Part shown: piece by piece, positions 12,170 through 24,123 of the stretch | How positions within the stretch are numbered: position 1 is the first letter of the stretch | Layout: each line of letters starts with the position of its first letter | Source: Rhodosporidiobolus odoratus | Taxonomy: Eukaryota > Basidiomycota > Microbotryomycetes > Sporidiobolales > Sporidiobolaceae | Reading direction: 5' to 3' | DNA: 64,000 nucleotides | NCBI GenBank assembly: GCA_034387635.1 | Contig: JAOANU010000001.1 | Span: forward strand, 186,001 to 250,000 | The notes under the pieces: generated by a model | What the model was told of the DNA's origin: nothing | Database searches by the model: none | The model's input: only the letters and a program-made list of their open reading frames with translations | Translations under genes and position numbers: made by a program

Positions 12170-12673
12170 GCGGGGTTTCAAGCAAGGGATTCGTGTTCTT
12201 CTTTATCGTGGTTTCTTCGCCGTTCCCCCCCCCCCGGCCCTTTGTATGTTTTCTCTCTCCTTTTTCTCGGGGTTGTCCCCAGTTCAGTCGTCGTTGGTTG
12301 GTCCTCTCTGTGCGGGAGTTTAAAAGGCGTTGAAGTGCCAAGTTACCAGTGTCGAGGGGCCTGGTCGGAATATTCGCAGAAGCAGCAGCATCTCCTCTTC
12401 AAGCTCGTCTCCTTATTCTCTCGCTCTCTAGATGGATCTCCCCCTCCCCTCCGTGATCCGCGTTGTCTCCTCTTCATTCGTGCATCCTCTGCCCCAGACG
12501 AGAGAGGTCCTGCTTTACTCTTTGTTGCGAATTGCTCGTCCAGAACACGGTCAGCACAAATAGTATGATAACACGACAGAAGCAAGCGACAACGGGTACG
12601 ACAGACGATACAAAGGCACGAAGGAAGACAACAGGCTAGCGAGGAAAAGAAAAGGAAGGCAAGTGGGAATCGG
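12170..12673. other. Convergent 3' intergenic region
   Basis: About 500 bp between two stop codons, with a short C-run near 12227-12236. Nothing else recognised. Confidence 0.35.
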
Positions 12674-14168
12674 CTACAACTTGGCTTTTGGCAGCTTCGC
12701 AAAGTCGGGCTGGGTCTTGCCGGCAAAGCTGCGAGTACAACGTGTAAGAACGGAGACTGCGCGTGGTAAGGCGTCTTCGAGTCGGCCCTAAGCGAAGACT
12801 GTAGCTCGACGACGCGAGGGGGATTGAAGAGCGAGGGCCAGGAGAAACACGGGGACGCACGAAGCGAGGGCGGTGGGGATGTCGGCGGACTGGAGCATAG
12901 CCTGCACGGGTAATATAGTTTCAGGTCCTCCGAAGTTCGATTAGCGTGGGGAAACGGAAAGAGGCGCACCATATTCCTACATCGCAGGCGGACCGGGGAA
13001 AGTCAAGAGAAAGGAGGTTATTAGCGACGTTCGGACAAAGGTAGCAGTCTCCACGGCTTCTCGCGTGAAGACGAAGGGTAGACATTAAAGGGAGCGTACC
13101 AAGCTTGTGTGTACTCCAACCCTTCTTGCACCGAGTGGTCTCGAGCGTGATTGAGAAGGTGTTTAGTCGACAGCGTGGCAATCGGAGATTTGGCTGTCTT
13201 TGTAAGCGTCAACCATCACCACACCCGGCAGGGCTCAATGACGCTTGTGGAGAGAGCGAAAAGGCGACGAACCGGCGATGACCTTGGCCAACCTGAGCGC
13301 CGCATCGAGCACTTCCTCCCGGCCGCCTTGCACAACTCTACTTACGAGCCCGAGCTTTTCTGCTTCTTGCGCACCGAAATTACGGGCGGTGAGAGCTAGC
13401 TCGGTGAGCTGGCTGCCGTTCGAGGTCACTTTCGGGAGGCGTTGCAGGGAACCGACGTCGGCGGCTAGACCGATGTCTACTTCCTATGTATTCGGGTACC
13501 ACGGTGCGGCAGAGTCAGTATGTGTTTCAGTCAGAGCGTCGAAGAGAATCGGTTAGGGAGCGTACCTTGATAGCAAAGACGGCGTCGGAAGAGCACAACC
13601 TCACGTCGCAAGCGGCCGCGACATCCACCCCTGCGCCTAGGCACAGTCCATGCACGGCAACGATGACAGGCTTTGAGCACTTTGCGATAGACGAGATCGA
13701 GGCTTGAAGGTGAGCGATGTACTGTGCGCGAAACGGGACAAGGGATGAAAAGAAAGGAAGAGAAGACGGGGTGGCTGGGGAGTGACGTACGGAGCGCAGC
13801 AGGAGGGCGGTACGAGAAGGGTCAGTAGACGACTGGTGCAGGTCTGGCTCACTGTGCAGTGGGTAAGAGAGGGTATAGAAGTGGTTCGGCAAAGTCGGGG
13901 TAAGGTGACAAGACGTGGTCAGGGATGCGGGCCGGGCCGGCTTTGGAGGGAACAGGGGGACGCACCGGAGATCAAGACCTGCAGTGAAGCCTTTACTGCC
14001 TGCCCCGGCGAGAACTACGACCCGCACTTCGATCTCGTTGTCTGCTGTTTCAAACTCGTGCTTGAGCTGAGTGAAGAGGGCGGCGGTGAAGGTGTTGAGG
14101 GGTGGGCGATCAAGAGTAAGCTGGAGTACACCAGGCGAGGGCGTAGAGCGTTGGATGAGCGTAGTCAT
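12674..14168 (-). CDS. ECH1: Peroxisomal delta3,5-delta2,4-dienoyl-CoA isomerase (enoyl-CoA hydratase/isomerase family)
   Basis: Probably isomerises dienoyl-CoA intermediates in beta-oxidation of unsaturated fatty acids. The ATG at 14168 gives MTTLIQRSTP. Crotonase-fold blocks are LTLDRPPLNTFT, VVLAGAGSKGFTAGLDL (oxyanion/Asp-containing loop), KPVIVAVHGLCLGAGVDVAA, CDVRLCSSDAVFAIKEVDIG and GLAADVGSLQRLPKV. That last block is the ECH1-type signature. It is followed by ARNFGAQEAEKLGLVSRVV. The final exon ends FAKLPKAKL, so the C-terminal AKL is a PTS1 peroxisomal signal. About seven introns. It is divergent from the tRNase Z gene. Other crotonase members are possible, but the GLAADVG block favours ECH1. 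Confidence 0.87.
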
Positions 14169-14514
14169 CGTCAATGAAAAAGTAGGGAAAGTTGTAATTC
14201 AGGTTCAACTTGAACAACTCTCGTCGATCTCATCCAGTTCGACTCCGGTATAGACACGCAGTCTAGCACAGCAATACTGTACCTGCTCAGCCAACCTCAA
14301 CGTGGTCCGCCGTTCTGTCGCTCTCCCTTTCTCATCGCCAAATTCTCATCTGTAAACCTCGAGCACACTGGCTTATCACCCTCGAACCCTAGTACAGCTT
14401 GCCAGAACTGCTGTGCGGTCGACTCAGTGCCTTTCCATCCGCCCAACTCGATCCGACCCTCCTTCGACGAGTCCGACATTTACTGTCCCGTCACACCCGC
14501 TTCGGAAGCTCAAC
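14169..14514. promoter_or_regulatory. Divergent promoter region, ECH1-like / tRNase Z
   Basis: 346 bp between head-to-head starts, presumed to carry both promoters. No specific element identified. Confidence 0.35.
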
Positions 14515-16589
14515 ATGCCCGACCACATCTCCGTCACCTTTCTCGGCACCGCCGCCGGAAAGCCTTCGCAGACCCGCAACGTGTCGTCCCTCGTGGTCAA
14601 ACTCGACTCTCGGCTGTTTGTTCTTTTCTCTCCTGCTCTGGCCCCGTGCACCATTGACTGACCAGTCTTTCTGCCGCGGCTGAACTCCATGTCGTATCTA
14701 GCTGGGTCTTTGATGCGGGAGAAGGCACTCAGCACCAGATGATGGATCCGACCTGCAAACTGGCCATGGGAAAAGTACAAAAGGTCTTTGTCACTCACAT
14801 GCACGGTACGTGTTGTGGTCTCCCCCTGTCTTCCTGTCAAGACCCTGTACTGTCGCTGAGGCGCTGCCGTGGTCGCCAGCCTTTCGCTACACACCTCGCG
14901 ACTGACTCTCGCCTTTCTCACGCTCGTCTTCCCTGCAGCCGACCATATCAACGGTCTCCCAGGTCTCTTATGCACCATATCCGCTGGCGAAGGAAGTGCG
15001 TTCCCCGGTGCGGAAGACCCGAGAATCGAGGAGGCCAAAGAAGTTGTGCGTGATCGATTGTCTCTCGCTTGCGGCGCGTGGAAGACTGATGCTCCTTGCG
15101 CTACTCTGTTCCCCACGGTCTACCTTCTCATGATTGCACCGTTGATTTGTCCTACGTATTTACTCTCACCACTTCGCGCTACCGGCTCTCCCTGCAGCCC
15201 CCGACCCAAATTTACGGACCCTCCGGTCTGCGCCTGTTCCTCCGCACCTGCCTCTCCCTCACCTCTTCCATCCTCTCTCGCCCTTTCGTCGTCCACGAGC
15301 TCCTCTTTCCGGACGAAGAGCCTTGCCCACAGGACCCGCAGGTTCTGCACCCAAGCGAGAAAAAGGGACGGGATATCAGAATGGGGCAGGAGGGGGATTG
15401 GAGGGATGTGGTGGGGGAGGTCGAAGGGGATGGAGTGAAGGTTGGGGCGGCGCCGGTAGAACATACAGGTGCGTTCGAGGCTTGTCTCTACTTTTCGTCA
15501 GCCTTTCTCTATCCCCGCGCGAGTTTTGCCTTTGCCCGCCGCACAAGCCTTGGGAACTTTCTCACCCCCGGCTGTCTCCGATTCGACTGCCTACGCTACA
15601 CTCCGCATGCAAGGTGAGCCAGCAGATGCTGACCGATGTGTTTTCCTCAAATAGTCCGCTGCATCGCCTATCTCCTCACCGAATCCGCCCGCCCCCTCCC
15701 CATTCAACCCTCTCTCTACATCCCACACCTCAAGAACCCCATCAACGCCGCCGCCCTATCCACCAAACATGGAATCAAGAACCCTCTCACTCTCCTCTCG
15801 AAACTGCAAACCGAACGAAAAGACATCACGCTCGAGGATGGGACGGTTCTCGAACCGCCGGGGCTGGACCCGAACGGTGGACGTCGGATCGCCATCTGTG
15901 GTGACACGTTTGATGCGAGTGGGTTGTTGCCGCTCATTCACTCGCTTGCAACTTCGACCGCGACTGCCTTGCCGCCTTATGCAGCCGCTCTCTTCCCCGC
16001 GTTCTCTGCTGCTGCTTCTTCTCCTGCGCCTTCTTCCTCGTCTTCGTCTACAAACAACGACGTACCAGCGAATGGAGATGACTACCTCGACCTTCTCATC
16101 CATGAATCCACCAACGCCTTTCTCCCCACCCTCGACGACTCTCAATCCCCTCTCCGTCCCAACCCGGTCTCTCTCACCTCCATCACCGCTCTCGCCCGCT
16201 CACACGGTCACTCGACCCCTCACGTCGCCGGAGCGTTCGCGAAACGAGCTAGAGCGAGAAGGTTGGTGATGAATCACTTGAGTGTCAAGTATCCTGATCC
16301 GGAATCGAAGAGGCTGGGCGAGGTCAAGAATGAGGAAGAGAAGGAGAGGAGAGCAAAGTGGGGGGAGATGTTGAGGGAGATTGAGAGGCAGGCCGTCGGG
16401 GAGATGGTGTCAGCGGGCGAGGAGGCGGAGAGTGGAGCGCGAAGAGAGTTGGGACCGGAGGAGAAAGAGGGAGAGAGATGGAGGGTCAGAACGGCGCGAG
16501 ACTTTATGGAGGTCGAGGTGCCGAGACGGGATCGGCTCGCAGGGGGCGGAGCGGAAGAGCGAGGCAAGAAGAGCAAGGGGAAGAAGTAG
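14515..16589 (+). CDS. tRNase Z (ribonuclease Z), short form
   Basis: Zinc endonuclease trimming 3' trailers of tRNA precursors. The ATG at 14515 starts [20 protein letters not shown], the beta-lactamase-fold N-terminus. [14 protein letters not shown] follows. A splice joins VTHMH to ADHINGLPG, restoring the HxHxDH metal motif. Later come [25 protein letters not shown] (metal Asp), [10 protein letters not shown] and [20 protein letters not shown] with MNHLSVKY. These match an ELAC1-type short enzyme of one catalytic domain. Low-complexity insertions (Ser/Ala about 40 residues; Glu/Arg near the C-terminus) lengthen it. It ends in a basic KSKGKK tail. At least four introns; the last exon is about 950 bp. 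Confidence 0.88.
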
Positions 16590-16985
16590 ATCGAGGAGGC
16601 ACCGACCCCAAACTTCAGTGCTTCGATGCCTGTCCGTTCGCTCTACGCGCACGCTGTACAGATGGCTCTGATCGGAAAGGCCTCTAAGACACGGGAAAAT
16701 ACGGCGGGAAATGGCCAATGCAGGGCAACAAACCAAACAGCCACACAGAGAAACACAAACGGCACACTTGCGCTAGTCCAGCGTCAATCGAATTATAAGG
16801 TAAGCGAAGGGGATGCAAGAGGGTCAGGCGGACGAGACGGCTAAGTAGGGAAGAGCGGCACAGGAAATAACGAATGAATGGATGCGGATGCGGCGAGGCG
16901 GGGTGACGACAACATCGAAGGGCAGGGCGAAGGAGGACCGATTAGGCGGAGGGCATCGTAGAATGGTGAAGGTGGCGAAGCCTAC
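16590..16985. other. Convergent 3' intergenic region
   Basis: About 400 bp between the tRNase Z and CLIP stop codons. No gene or repeat seen. Confidence 0.35.
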
Positions 16986-19900
16986 TTAGAAGATCTCGGC
17001 GGCGAGGGGACAATTCTCGAGGGAATGACCGTATTCTGGTAAGGCACAGGTAACGGATCGTCAGCTATTGCACATGCAAGCAACCACCGCATACGCGTTG
17101 CACCTTGAGGTGACACCGCAGCGGAAACGGCGGGGCGAGAGAGGAGGAACGCACCCTCGCAATCGTCGCAATAGTCTGCCGCATCCTTCGCATCGATCCG
17201 CGAGGCCCGTCGGTCAGCAGCGGATGACCTGGTCGGCGAGCTCGAGACTGCCAGAATGAGTGGACATTAGTCGAAGCTACTATAGCGGGAAAGAAGGGGT
17301 GAAACGTACAATCAGGACAGCTGTCGAGATCATGCCCCTTCTCGCCGCACATCTCGCACTCGCCATCTCCCTGCTCGCCGTCCGTCTCGGATGCCGCGTA
17401 AGACTTCTTCGAGTGCCCGTTTGTATGGGATCCAGAGTTGCTAGATGAGGTAGCGAGGGCTTTGTACTTTTCAAGTTCAGTTTCAAGCTCGTCTTCTCGG
17501 TAGATCTTGGACTCGACGAGGGATTCGAGTTCGGTGACCTGTGCGCCCGGCAAAAGTAGATGTAAGTCCATGTACGTGCAGTGAGAGCGACAGGGGAAAG
17601 AGATGAAATTTGAAGCACGACGCACCTCCTGGTTCAAAGCTTTGATCTCTCGCTCCGACTTGCGCTGTACTTCCTTCAGCTCGCTTCGGAGCTGCTCTAG
17701 CTCCCGTCGCAGAGTCGATGACTCGGCGACGGTGGTAGCCGTGGTAGGCGGCGCAGACGGGTCGGAGGAGAGCTGGGTCATGAGGCTGAGTTGGAAGACG
17801 AGCAATGAGCGACCGAGTCAGACGAAAGGACGGCGAAAGTTGCTTACTTCTCCACAGTCGCCTCGAGTGCCTTTTGTGAGTCGCTGCAACGAAGAAAGGT
17901 GTGAGCGTCAAGCGCAAGGAAGCGGGTTGGCAAGGAGCAGAAGGATGCATCCGGTAGCGCACCTCAACTCGTCCGCCCGCTGTTCGGTACTCTGGTTCTT
18001 CTCCAATAGCGTCTGGTTCTCCTCCGTCAAGGTCGCCACGATCGACTTGAGCCCGACAATCTGTTCCCGACTCGCCGTCGCCTCATCCTTGCCACCAATG
18101 CTCGACCGCTTCTGCCCATCTGCAACAGTATCAGCAAGGCGCTCGATCTCCTTCTCGGCGTTGCGAAGGTCTTCTCTCAGCTCGGCGACGAGGGTCGCGT
18201 CTCGCTGAGCTTTCTCCAATTCTAAGCGTGTCGTCGCGAGATCCTTGTGGACTCGCTTGAGGTCGTCGGCGAGAGAGGCGGTCGCATCACCGTTCGTTTC
18301 GTGGCGGAGACCTTCGAGCTCCGAGCGCTCGGCCTCGAGGGTAGACTGGGATTCGAGGAGGGCTTCTTGTAGTTCTTGAACGCGAGCGGCGGATCGGGAC
18401 TCGGCTTTTGCGGAGCGTTCTGCAGGCAACAGGCAGGAGGCGTCAATCGGAGTCGAAACAGCGAAAGGAATTCGCATTCGAGCGAGAGCGGCTGATTGCG
18501 GAGAAGTAGAGTGAAAAGCGACTTGCTGAAGACGAAAGTACGTACCGATTGCTTCCTTCAACGCCTTGATCTCGCCCTTGTACACACTTTCGGTCTCCTT
18601 CGTTCTCTCCCTCCGCTTCGCCGCCTCCGCGATCTCCGCCTCGACCTGCATCCTCGCATCCTCTAGCTGCTCTTCCAGGTGCGCAATCCTTCCTCGCAGG
18701 TGTTCGACTTCGGCTTGAGCGTTCTCGGCGTCGATGTCGGCAGCGGACGAGGTGTGGCTGTGACCGAGCGAGCGAGAGAGTGGAGAAGACTCGGTTTGAG
18801 TGGTGGAAGGAACCGCCGATGTGCCGTCCAGCTTGGTCCGCAGGACTTCGAGCTCTTCAACCGCCTCGAGCTTGGCCAGCTCGATCTCCGCAATCCGTTC
18901 CTCGTACGTCTCACACAAAGCCTGTCCCGCCGTACGAAGCTGGGCAACATTGCTCTCGAGTCGCTCGCGCTCCTCGTCGTGTGCCTTTACAGCGCGGTCA
19001 AGTCGCTCGCGCAGGCTTTCCGCCTCGGCCTCCTTCGCTGCGCTCTTGTGCTTTTCTTCACGCTGAAGCTTCTCCACCGCCGCATCTCGCACCTCGAGGG
19101 ACTTCTCGAGCTCGGCTAATCGGGTCTCGAGCTCCCTCGCCCGGAGCTTTTCCCGCTCGAGGTCGCCTTCGCTGCCTTCCACCCCAGCGAGACGAGCTTC
19201 TTCGTCTTGCTTGGCTCGTTCCCGCTCCTTCTCGAGAAGAACGATGCGCTCTTCCGCTTCCTTCAACTTTGAAGCCTTGTCCCCTAGCCGATCTTCCATC
19301 TCTCGCCCGAGCTTCTCGCTGCCTTCGAGCAATTGGCGCGTCTCGGTTTCGCGTTGTCGAGCATCTTCGAGATCGGCTTTGAGTTCGGCGAGCTCTTCCG
19401 CATCGGCTGCGTGCGAGGTGGAAGCGGTCGAGCGGTGCGATTGCCGCGAGACGGAGGAAGCGAAGGATTGTCGAGAGTAGGAACGGACGGAAGGGGTAGT
19501 CGGGCGGGCGGAAGACTCGCTTTGCGCGAGGGAAGTGCGGCGCTTGAACATGCCTCCAGGGGTGGAGGGAGTGATGCGGCCGGACATGGAGGAAGGGGTG
19601 ACAGAACGAGCGAGGCCGTAAGCGGAGGGCATGGCGGGAACGTCGGGGACAGAGTTCTGGCGGAGAGACGATGGAGGTCGCTTAATGGAAGAAGGCCCTA
19701 GTGCGGCGCGGGGTGTGCCAGAAGGGCCGCCGAACGACTTGCGAGCGGTGGTAGGAGTAGACATAGCGCCGCCCAAGGACGGTCGACCGAGCCGAGTGGC
19801 CGGCTTGGGGGTTGCCATCGAGGTCGTGGAAGCCGAGAGACGCTTCGTGGGCGAGAGGGAAGTACGAGGCTTGGTGGAAGAAGCGGAAGAGGGTTTGACG

Positions 19901-20856
19901 GGGGACAGAGAGCGGCGCGGCGTAGCGCGAACCGGTGTAGCCGAGGTTGAGGCAGAGAGGCGGCGGGAAGCAAGGTCTTTCGCGCTCATACCGGCATACT
20001 TTGCTGCTCGAGAGCCGGCGAGCGGAGGGTTTGACTGCGGCTTGGGTCTGGGCTTCGCAGTGACCTTGCCCAACGCCAGAAAGAGACCACAGGCGGAAGG
20101 ACATGCGAAGTATTGGACTCTGCAACGATCCTGCCACAGTTAGAGACAGGCACCTGCAGTAAGAGCGGGAAAAGCGTACCCAGCGACGCTTCCATCGTTC
20201 TTCCCACGTCCAGCCCACTCGTTGTTCAGCTCGACTCCAGCCCAGCTCCCAGCTTTCCCCTCGATTTCGCCCAAGAACCGCAACACACCTCCCATCTTCT
20301 CCCCCGCAACCTCGAAGTCGACTTCACCTCCGACGGCCAAAGCTGGCGGTTCACCGGGCTTGGTGATTGGCAAGGAACCCGCGGAGCGAGAGGTGGACGA
20401 CCCGAAGCCGGTAGGCGTGCGAGAGCGGGTGTAGGAGGGCGTCTTGGGCGTGTGTGGGCCGGAAGGGGTCAAGGGGCGGGTTGCTGAGGACGTCCCGACT
20501 CGGAGGTTCCCCGCAGACGACCCCGCCCTCGACCCGCCTCGTATAGCTCCTGGCAAGACTGCTTGTCGCTGAGCCTTTTCCGAGCCCGAGCTACCCTCGT
20601 GCGGGTGTCCTCCGAGAGCGATTCCAACGGCGAAAGGAGAGTCGGGATCTTCAGCGGTGGGCGAGGCGTAAGAGGCGGGATCGTTGGCCGAGATAGCTTG
20701 TCGTAGAGACGACATCTCGTTGACGGCGAAGGCTTGGGCGGAAAGCGGGCGTTGAATAGCAGATTTCCGTCTCGAGGTAGGGAGTTGGGAGGGGGTGCTT
20801 CCGGGTGTGGGGAGAAGGGAGGCCCGAGGGGTCGAGGGTGGCCGCAGTCCGGTCAT
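16986..20856 (-). CDS. CLIP-170-like CAP-Gly microtubule plus-end protein
   Basis: Cytoskeletal linker that tracks microtubule plus ends. The ATG at 20856 starts a Ser/Pro/Thr-rich basic region, then one CAP-Gly domain: GEVDFEVAGEKMGGVLRFLG, WAGVELNNEWAGRGKNDGSV and, across an intron, VQYFACP. The GKNDGS motif binds EEY/F tails. A second basic Ser-rich segment (AKYAGMSAKDLASRR onward) is followed by about 500 residues of heptad-rich coiled coil. The C-terminus has CLIP-type zinc knuckles: CEMCGEKGHDLDSCP and, after an intron, a Cys-Asp-rich second one with GHSLENCP. It ends PLAAEIF. Fungal relatives (Bik1, Tip1) have one CAP-Gly as here. The long coiled coil plus knuckles is closer to CLIP-170. 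At least seven introns. Confidence 0.88.
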
Positions 20857-21460
20857 GCTGCGGAGGGACTCTGGTTAGTAGCTGGTCCAGGTAAGCAAGG
20901 CTTGTTGTGGGAGATGATGAAAGCGAATTGGTGAATAAGCCAAGTTGTTGCCCCCAATCGCAGGCGCGTCTCGTATTGGTACAGTGCCATGCTACGGCGA
21001 TTTTGGGGTAGCTTCGAGGTAGTCCCCTGTGCTCTTGTAGCGTACGAGAGTTGCAGTCGATGTTCCCCGCTCGCTCCCCTCCACCTGCTCTCACTCGACC
21101 GATTAACAACAGATACGCACTTGGGTGATCCTCCCGTAAAGTCTAAGCTATCTTTCAATCTTCGCAACGTGGGCCTTGTGTCCTTCGGCGGTGTGGTCGT
21201 CGAGATCGTTTTCAAGTTGAACGAGTCGCGACTTGATGAACCTGTACTTAATGCTAGAGGCCAGGACGATGTTGAAGCGGGTGGGTAGCCTCGCGGTCAA
21301 GTCTTGAGAACACCTCAGGCGCCTTTAGCGCCAAGTGCGAGAATGAGCAGTCAAAGTCGGAAAACAACTCGCATCTTCTCCCCCTTTTCTCACCGACATC
21401 AACACCTGTAACGCTTCCTCTCGTTCTCTTTACACCTTTTGCGAGTCCTCATAGACATAC
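20857..21460. other. Intergenic upstream of CLIP gene
   Basis: About 600 bp containing the presumed CLIP promoter/5' UTR and the 3' flank of the phosphatase gene. No additional gene recognised. Confidence 0.35.
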
Positions 21461-23653
21461 TTACACACACCCTTTGCCTAATACCCAAACCCGATCCATC
21501 TCTCGCCCATCTACTCCGACCGCCCTCCACTCCACCGCATCCCTCACCTCCTTCTCCCCCTCCCGACACCTCCCCACCATTCTCGACGCATACACCCTTG
21601 GCGACTCTCCCTTCGTCCGTCTCCGTCCATGCTCCACCTCCAACGCGGCCATCGCTTCCGGCTCCTCCCCCTCACTCGAAGAAAACGACGCCGCCATCCA
21701 CCCAAAGTGATGCTTCGCGTTCATGCTCTTGCTCATGAAGCCCCAGTCTTCTACCTTGTCCGTGTCGAGTGTCCCGCCGGCTCCACCAAACGTGACAAGG
21801 AGCATACCCGGTTCTTCAACCGCGTTCGAGAGGCGGACGGAGGCGGTCTTCTCCCATGACCGGACCCTGACAGCGGCTTGAGCGAGGGAGGACAGATTCT
21901 GCGAGTTGGAAACGCGCGAGAAGGAAGGGACGAGGGTGTAGGGGAGGAAGCCGCGGGTATAGGCGTGCGAGTGACCGGAAAGGACGAGGGTGCAGGAGTG
22001 TTGCGCGAGGAGGGGCAAGAGTCGATGGCGCACGTAGGAGGACCTGAAGACTGAAACCGTGAGTGACTGAGCTACTCAGAAGACCATCCGAATGCAAGAG
22101 GCAAGAGAAACGGAGGAATCGAAAAGCGAGTTTGGGAAAAATGGCGGAATAAACCATGAGGAGACAGCAGGACAGACTCACCACTCCCCTTCACCGCCCT
22201 CCACCCATGCCTTTCGGTCCCACCACTCAATCCAAGGAGCAGCATGGACCACAACCGCCCTAATACTCGCCCTCCTCCATTCGTCCATCCCCAACTCCCA
22301 CTCCAGCCACCTCTCTTGCTCGTCCTGCTCTTCTTTCGTCGGCAGATTCGAGTCGAGGACGAGGATACGAAAGCGGGGATGAGGAGAAAAGGAGTAGTAG
22401 GTTCCTCTTGCTCGGTTGGTCGAGTCTTCGGGGCGAAGATTGCGAGAGGCGAGGGAAGAAGCCCAATCCTCGCGCAACGTTGTCGCCGGAGAAGCACCGC
22501 CAGTGTACAAGTTCGCGCCTGTCGGATCCCAGTCGTGGTTACCCCGGGCGAGGAGGATGGGCGCGGCAGAGGGAAGGGCGCGGGTGAGAGGGTCCCAGAA
22601 GTCGGTTTGCCATTGTGCGAGGTTGTCAGGGTTCTGGACGACGTCGCCGGCGTGGAGAATCAGGTGCGGCTTCCGCTGGGAAAGTGTGCGGGAGAAGTAG
22701 CGTCGGGGCAGGGAGCGGGGGAAGGAATAGATGCGGAGGAGAATGCGGCGGTAAATCCGGAGGTTGAACTGGTTGTCGGCGAGGCAAGGGATATGTAAAG
22801 TGACGGGGGCGTCGGGGATGCAGGAGGGCACGTTTCGAGGCGCCGAAGAGTCGGCACCGGCGGCGGGAGGAGGCGAATGGCCGATCCAGGTAAAACTTTT
22901 GCGTTTGACCACCAAAGGCTCACGGGGCGATGATTGCCGTCGCACGAGGTCGTATGTGTAGCGCTTCCCGGCCTCAAGCCCGCTCAGCGCAGCCGTGTAC
23001 ACGGTTCGTCCACCCTGTTCCGCTGTTTTCTCGACTACACCTTCCCTCTTGACCTCCACGTCACCCGTTCCTGCGTCTCCTTCACGACGGAGGCGCAGCG
23101 CCCAGTCGATTCCTTCGCCGCACCCGTTTGTCTCCCAGACCACCGCCGCCCGCCCGCCGTCTCGCACCCAAACCACCGGTTTCTTCCGCAGCGAGCACGC
23201 CGGGGCGAGCGGCCAGCCCCAGCGCCGATCGTAGGCTTGATCTACGAGCTTGTAGTGCGCCAAGTGGACAAGGTCGAGAGTCGGCGGGATCGTGCGGGCG
23301 GCGAGGAGGTAAGTCGCGAGGGCGAGGGCGAGAAGAAGGAGGGAAAGGCGGGGTTTTCGGTGGAGTTGGCGCAGGGTAAGGTGAAGTCTTGTAGTCAGGG
23401 TGACGTGCGAGAGCGTGTGAGGAAAGGTGGGGGTCAAGGGCGCCTGGTCTTCGGGTTCTTCTCCAAATTCGTGCACGGGTTCCGGGGAAGGTGGTCGCGA
23501 GACTCGGAGAGGCGGGGTTGCGCAGAAAACTGCATCTCCGGCTATGCTGGATGTGCTGGATGATCTGACGAGTGGCGGTGCGGAGAAGGGAGACGCGGAT
23601 CGAGATTTGCGGTTGCGGAGGACAAGTGGGTCGGAGGGAATTGAAAGCGACAT
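21461..23653 (-). CDS. Membrane-anchored purple-acid-phosphatase-like metallophosphoesterase
   Basis: Predicted single-pass type II membrane phosphatase of 684 residues. The N-terminal ~100 residues are Ser/Pro-rich and probably cytosolic. A signal-anchor (LSLLLLALALATYLLAA) follows at about residue 110-127. Next is a fibronectin-like purple acid phosphatase N-domain (LSGLEAGKRYTYDLV), then the catalytic domain: LADNQFN, LILHAGDVVQN, ILLARGNHDWDPT, AVVVHAAPWIEWW and LSGHSHAYTRG. These are metallophosphoesterase motifs GD, GNHD, H and GHxH. One intron, 22044-22181 (GTGAGT...TTCAG), joins GEW to SSYVRHR; the two exons total a multiple of three. The substrate cannot be told from sequence. Confidence 0.85.
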
Positions 23654-24123
23654 CAGCTGTGAAGGTGCTTGTGAGCGTAGTCAGCCGTCTATGAAGCACT
23701 CGAGAGTATGTCTAGCTTACCTATGACCGCCGGCGTTGTCCCGTCAACGCTTCAACCTCTTCGTGGACTGACGACGGAGTAGTCTGACAAAGGCGGCGGT
23801 GGACTTCAGGTTGAACGCTGAATGGTCCTGGGGAGTGAGGGTTGGACGGGGTCCTAAGCCGTGCACGAGGTGCGACTCGGTCTCTCTCAGCGGTGAGACG
23901 CATGCGAAGCGAAGTGGGAACAGTTGCGCCAACTTGACCCCATCCACCTTGGTGTCCGCTGCATACAGCAAGACTACCGACTGCAATAGCCTATGTTACC
24001 GCTCGCTCGTGGATCCAGCGCCATGAGTGGTTCCGCAGAGCTTCGCTATGAGCACATGGTATTGGCAAGCTTTTTTCGTCTTTGCTGCAGCCGCCGGTAA
24101 AGAGAGCTCAGGCATCCCTTGAA
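23654..24123. other. Intergenic, nothing recognised
   Basis: 470 bp upstream of the phosphatase gene start, on the 3' side of the next minus-strand gene. Confidence 0.35.
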
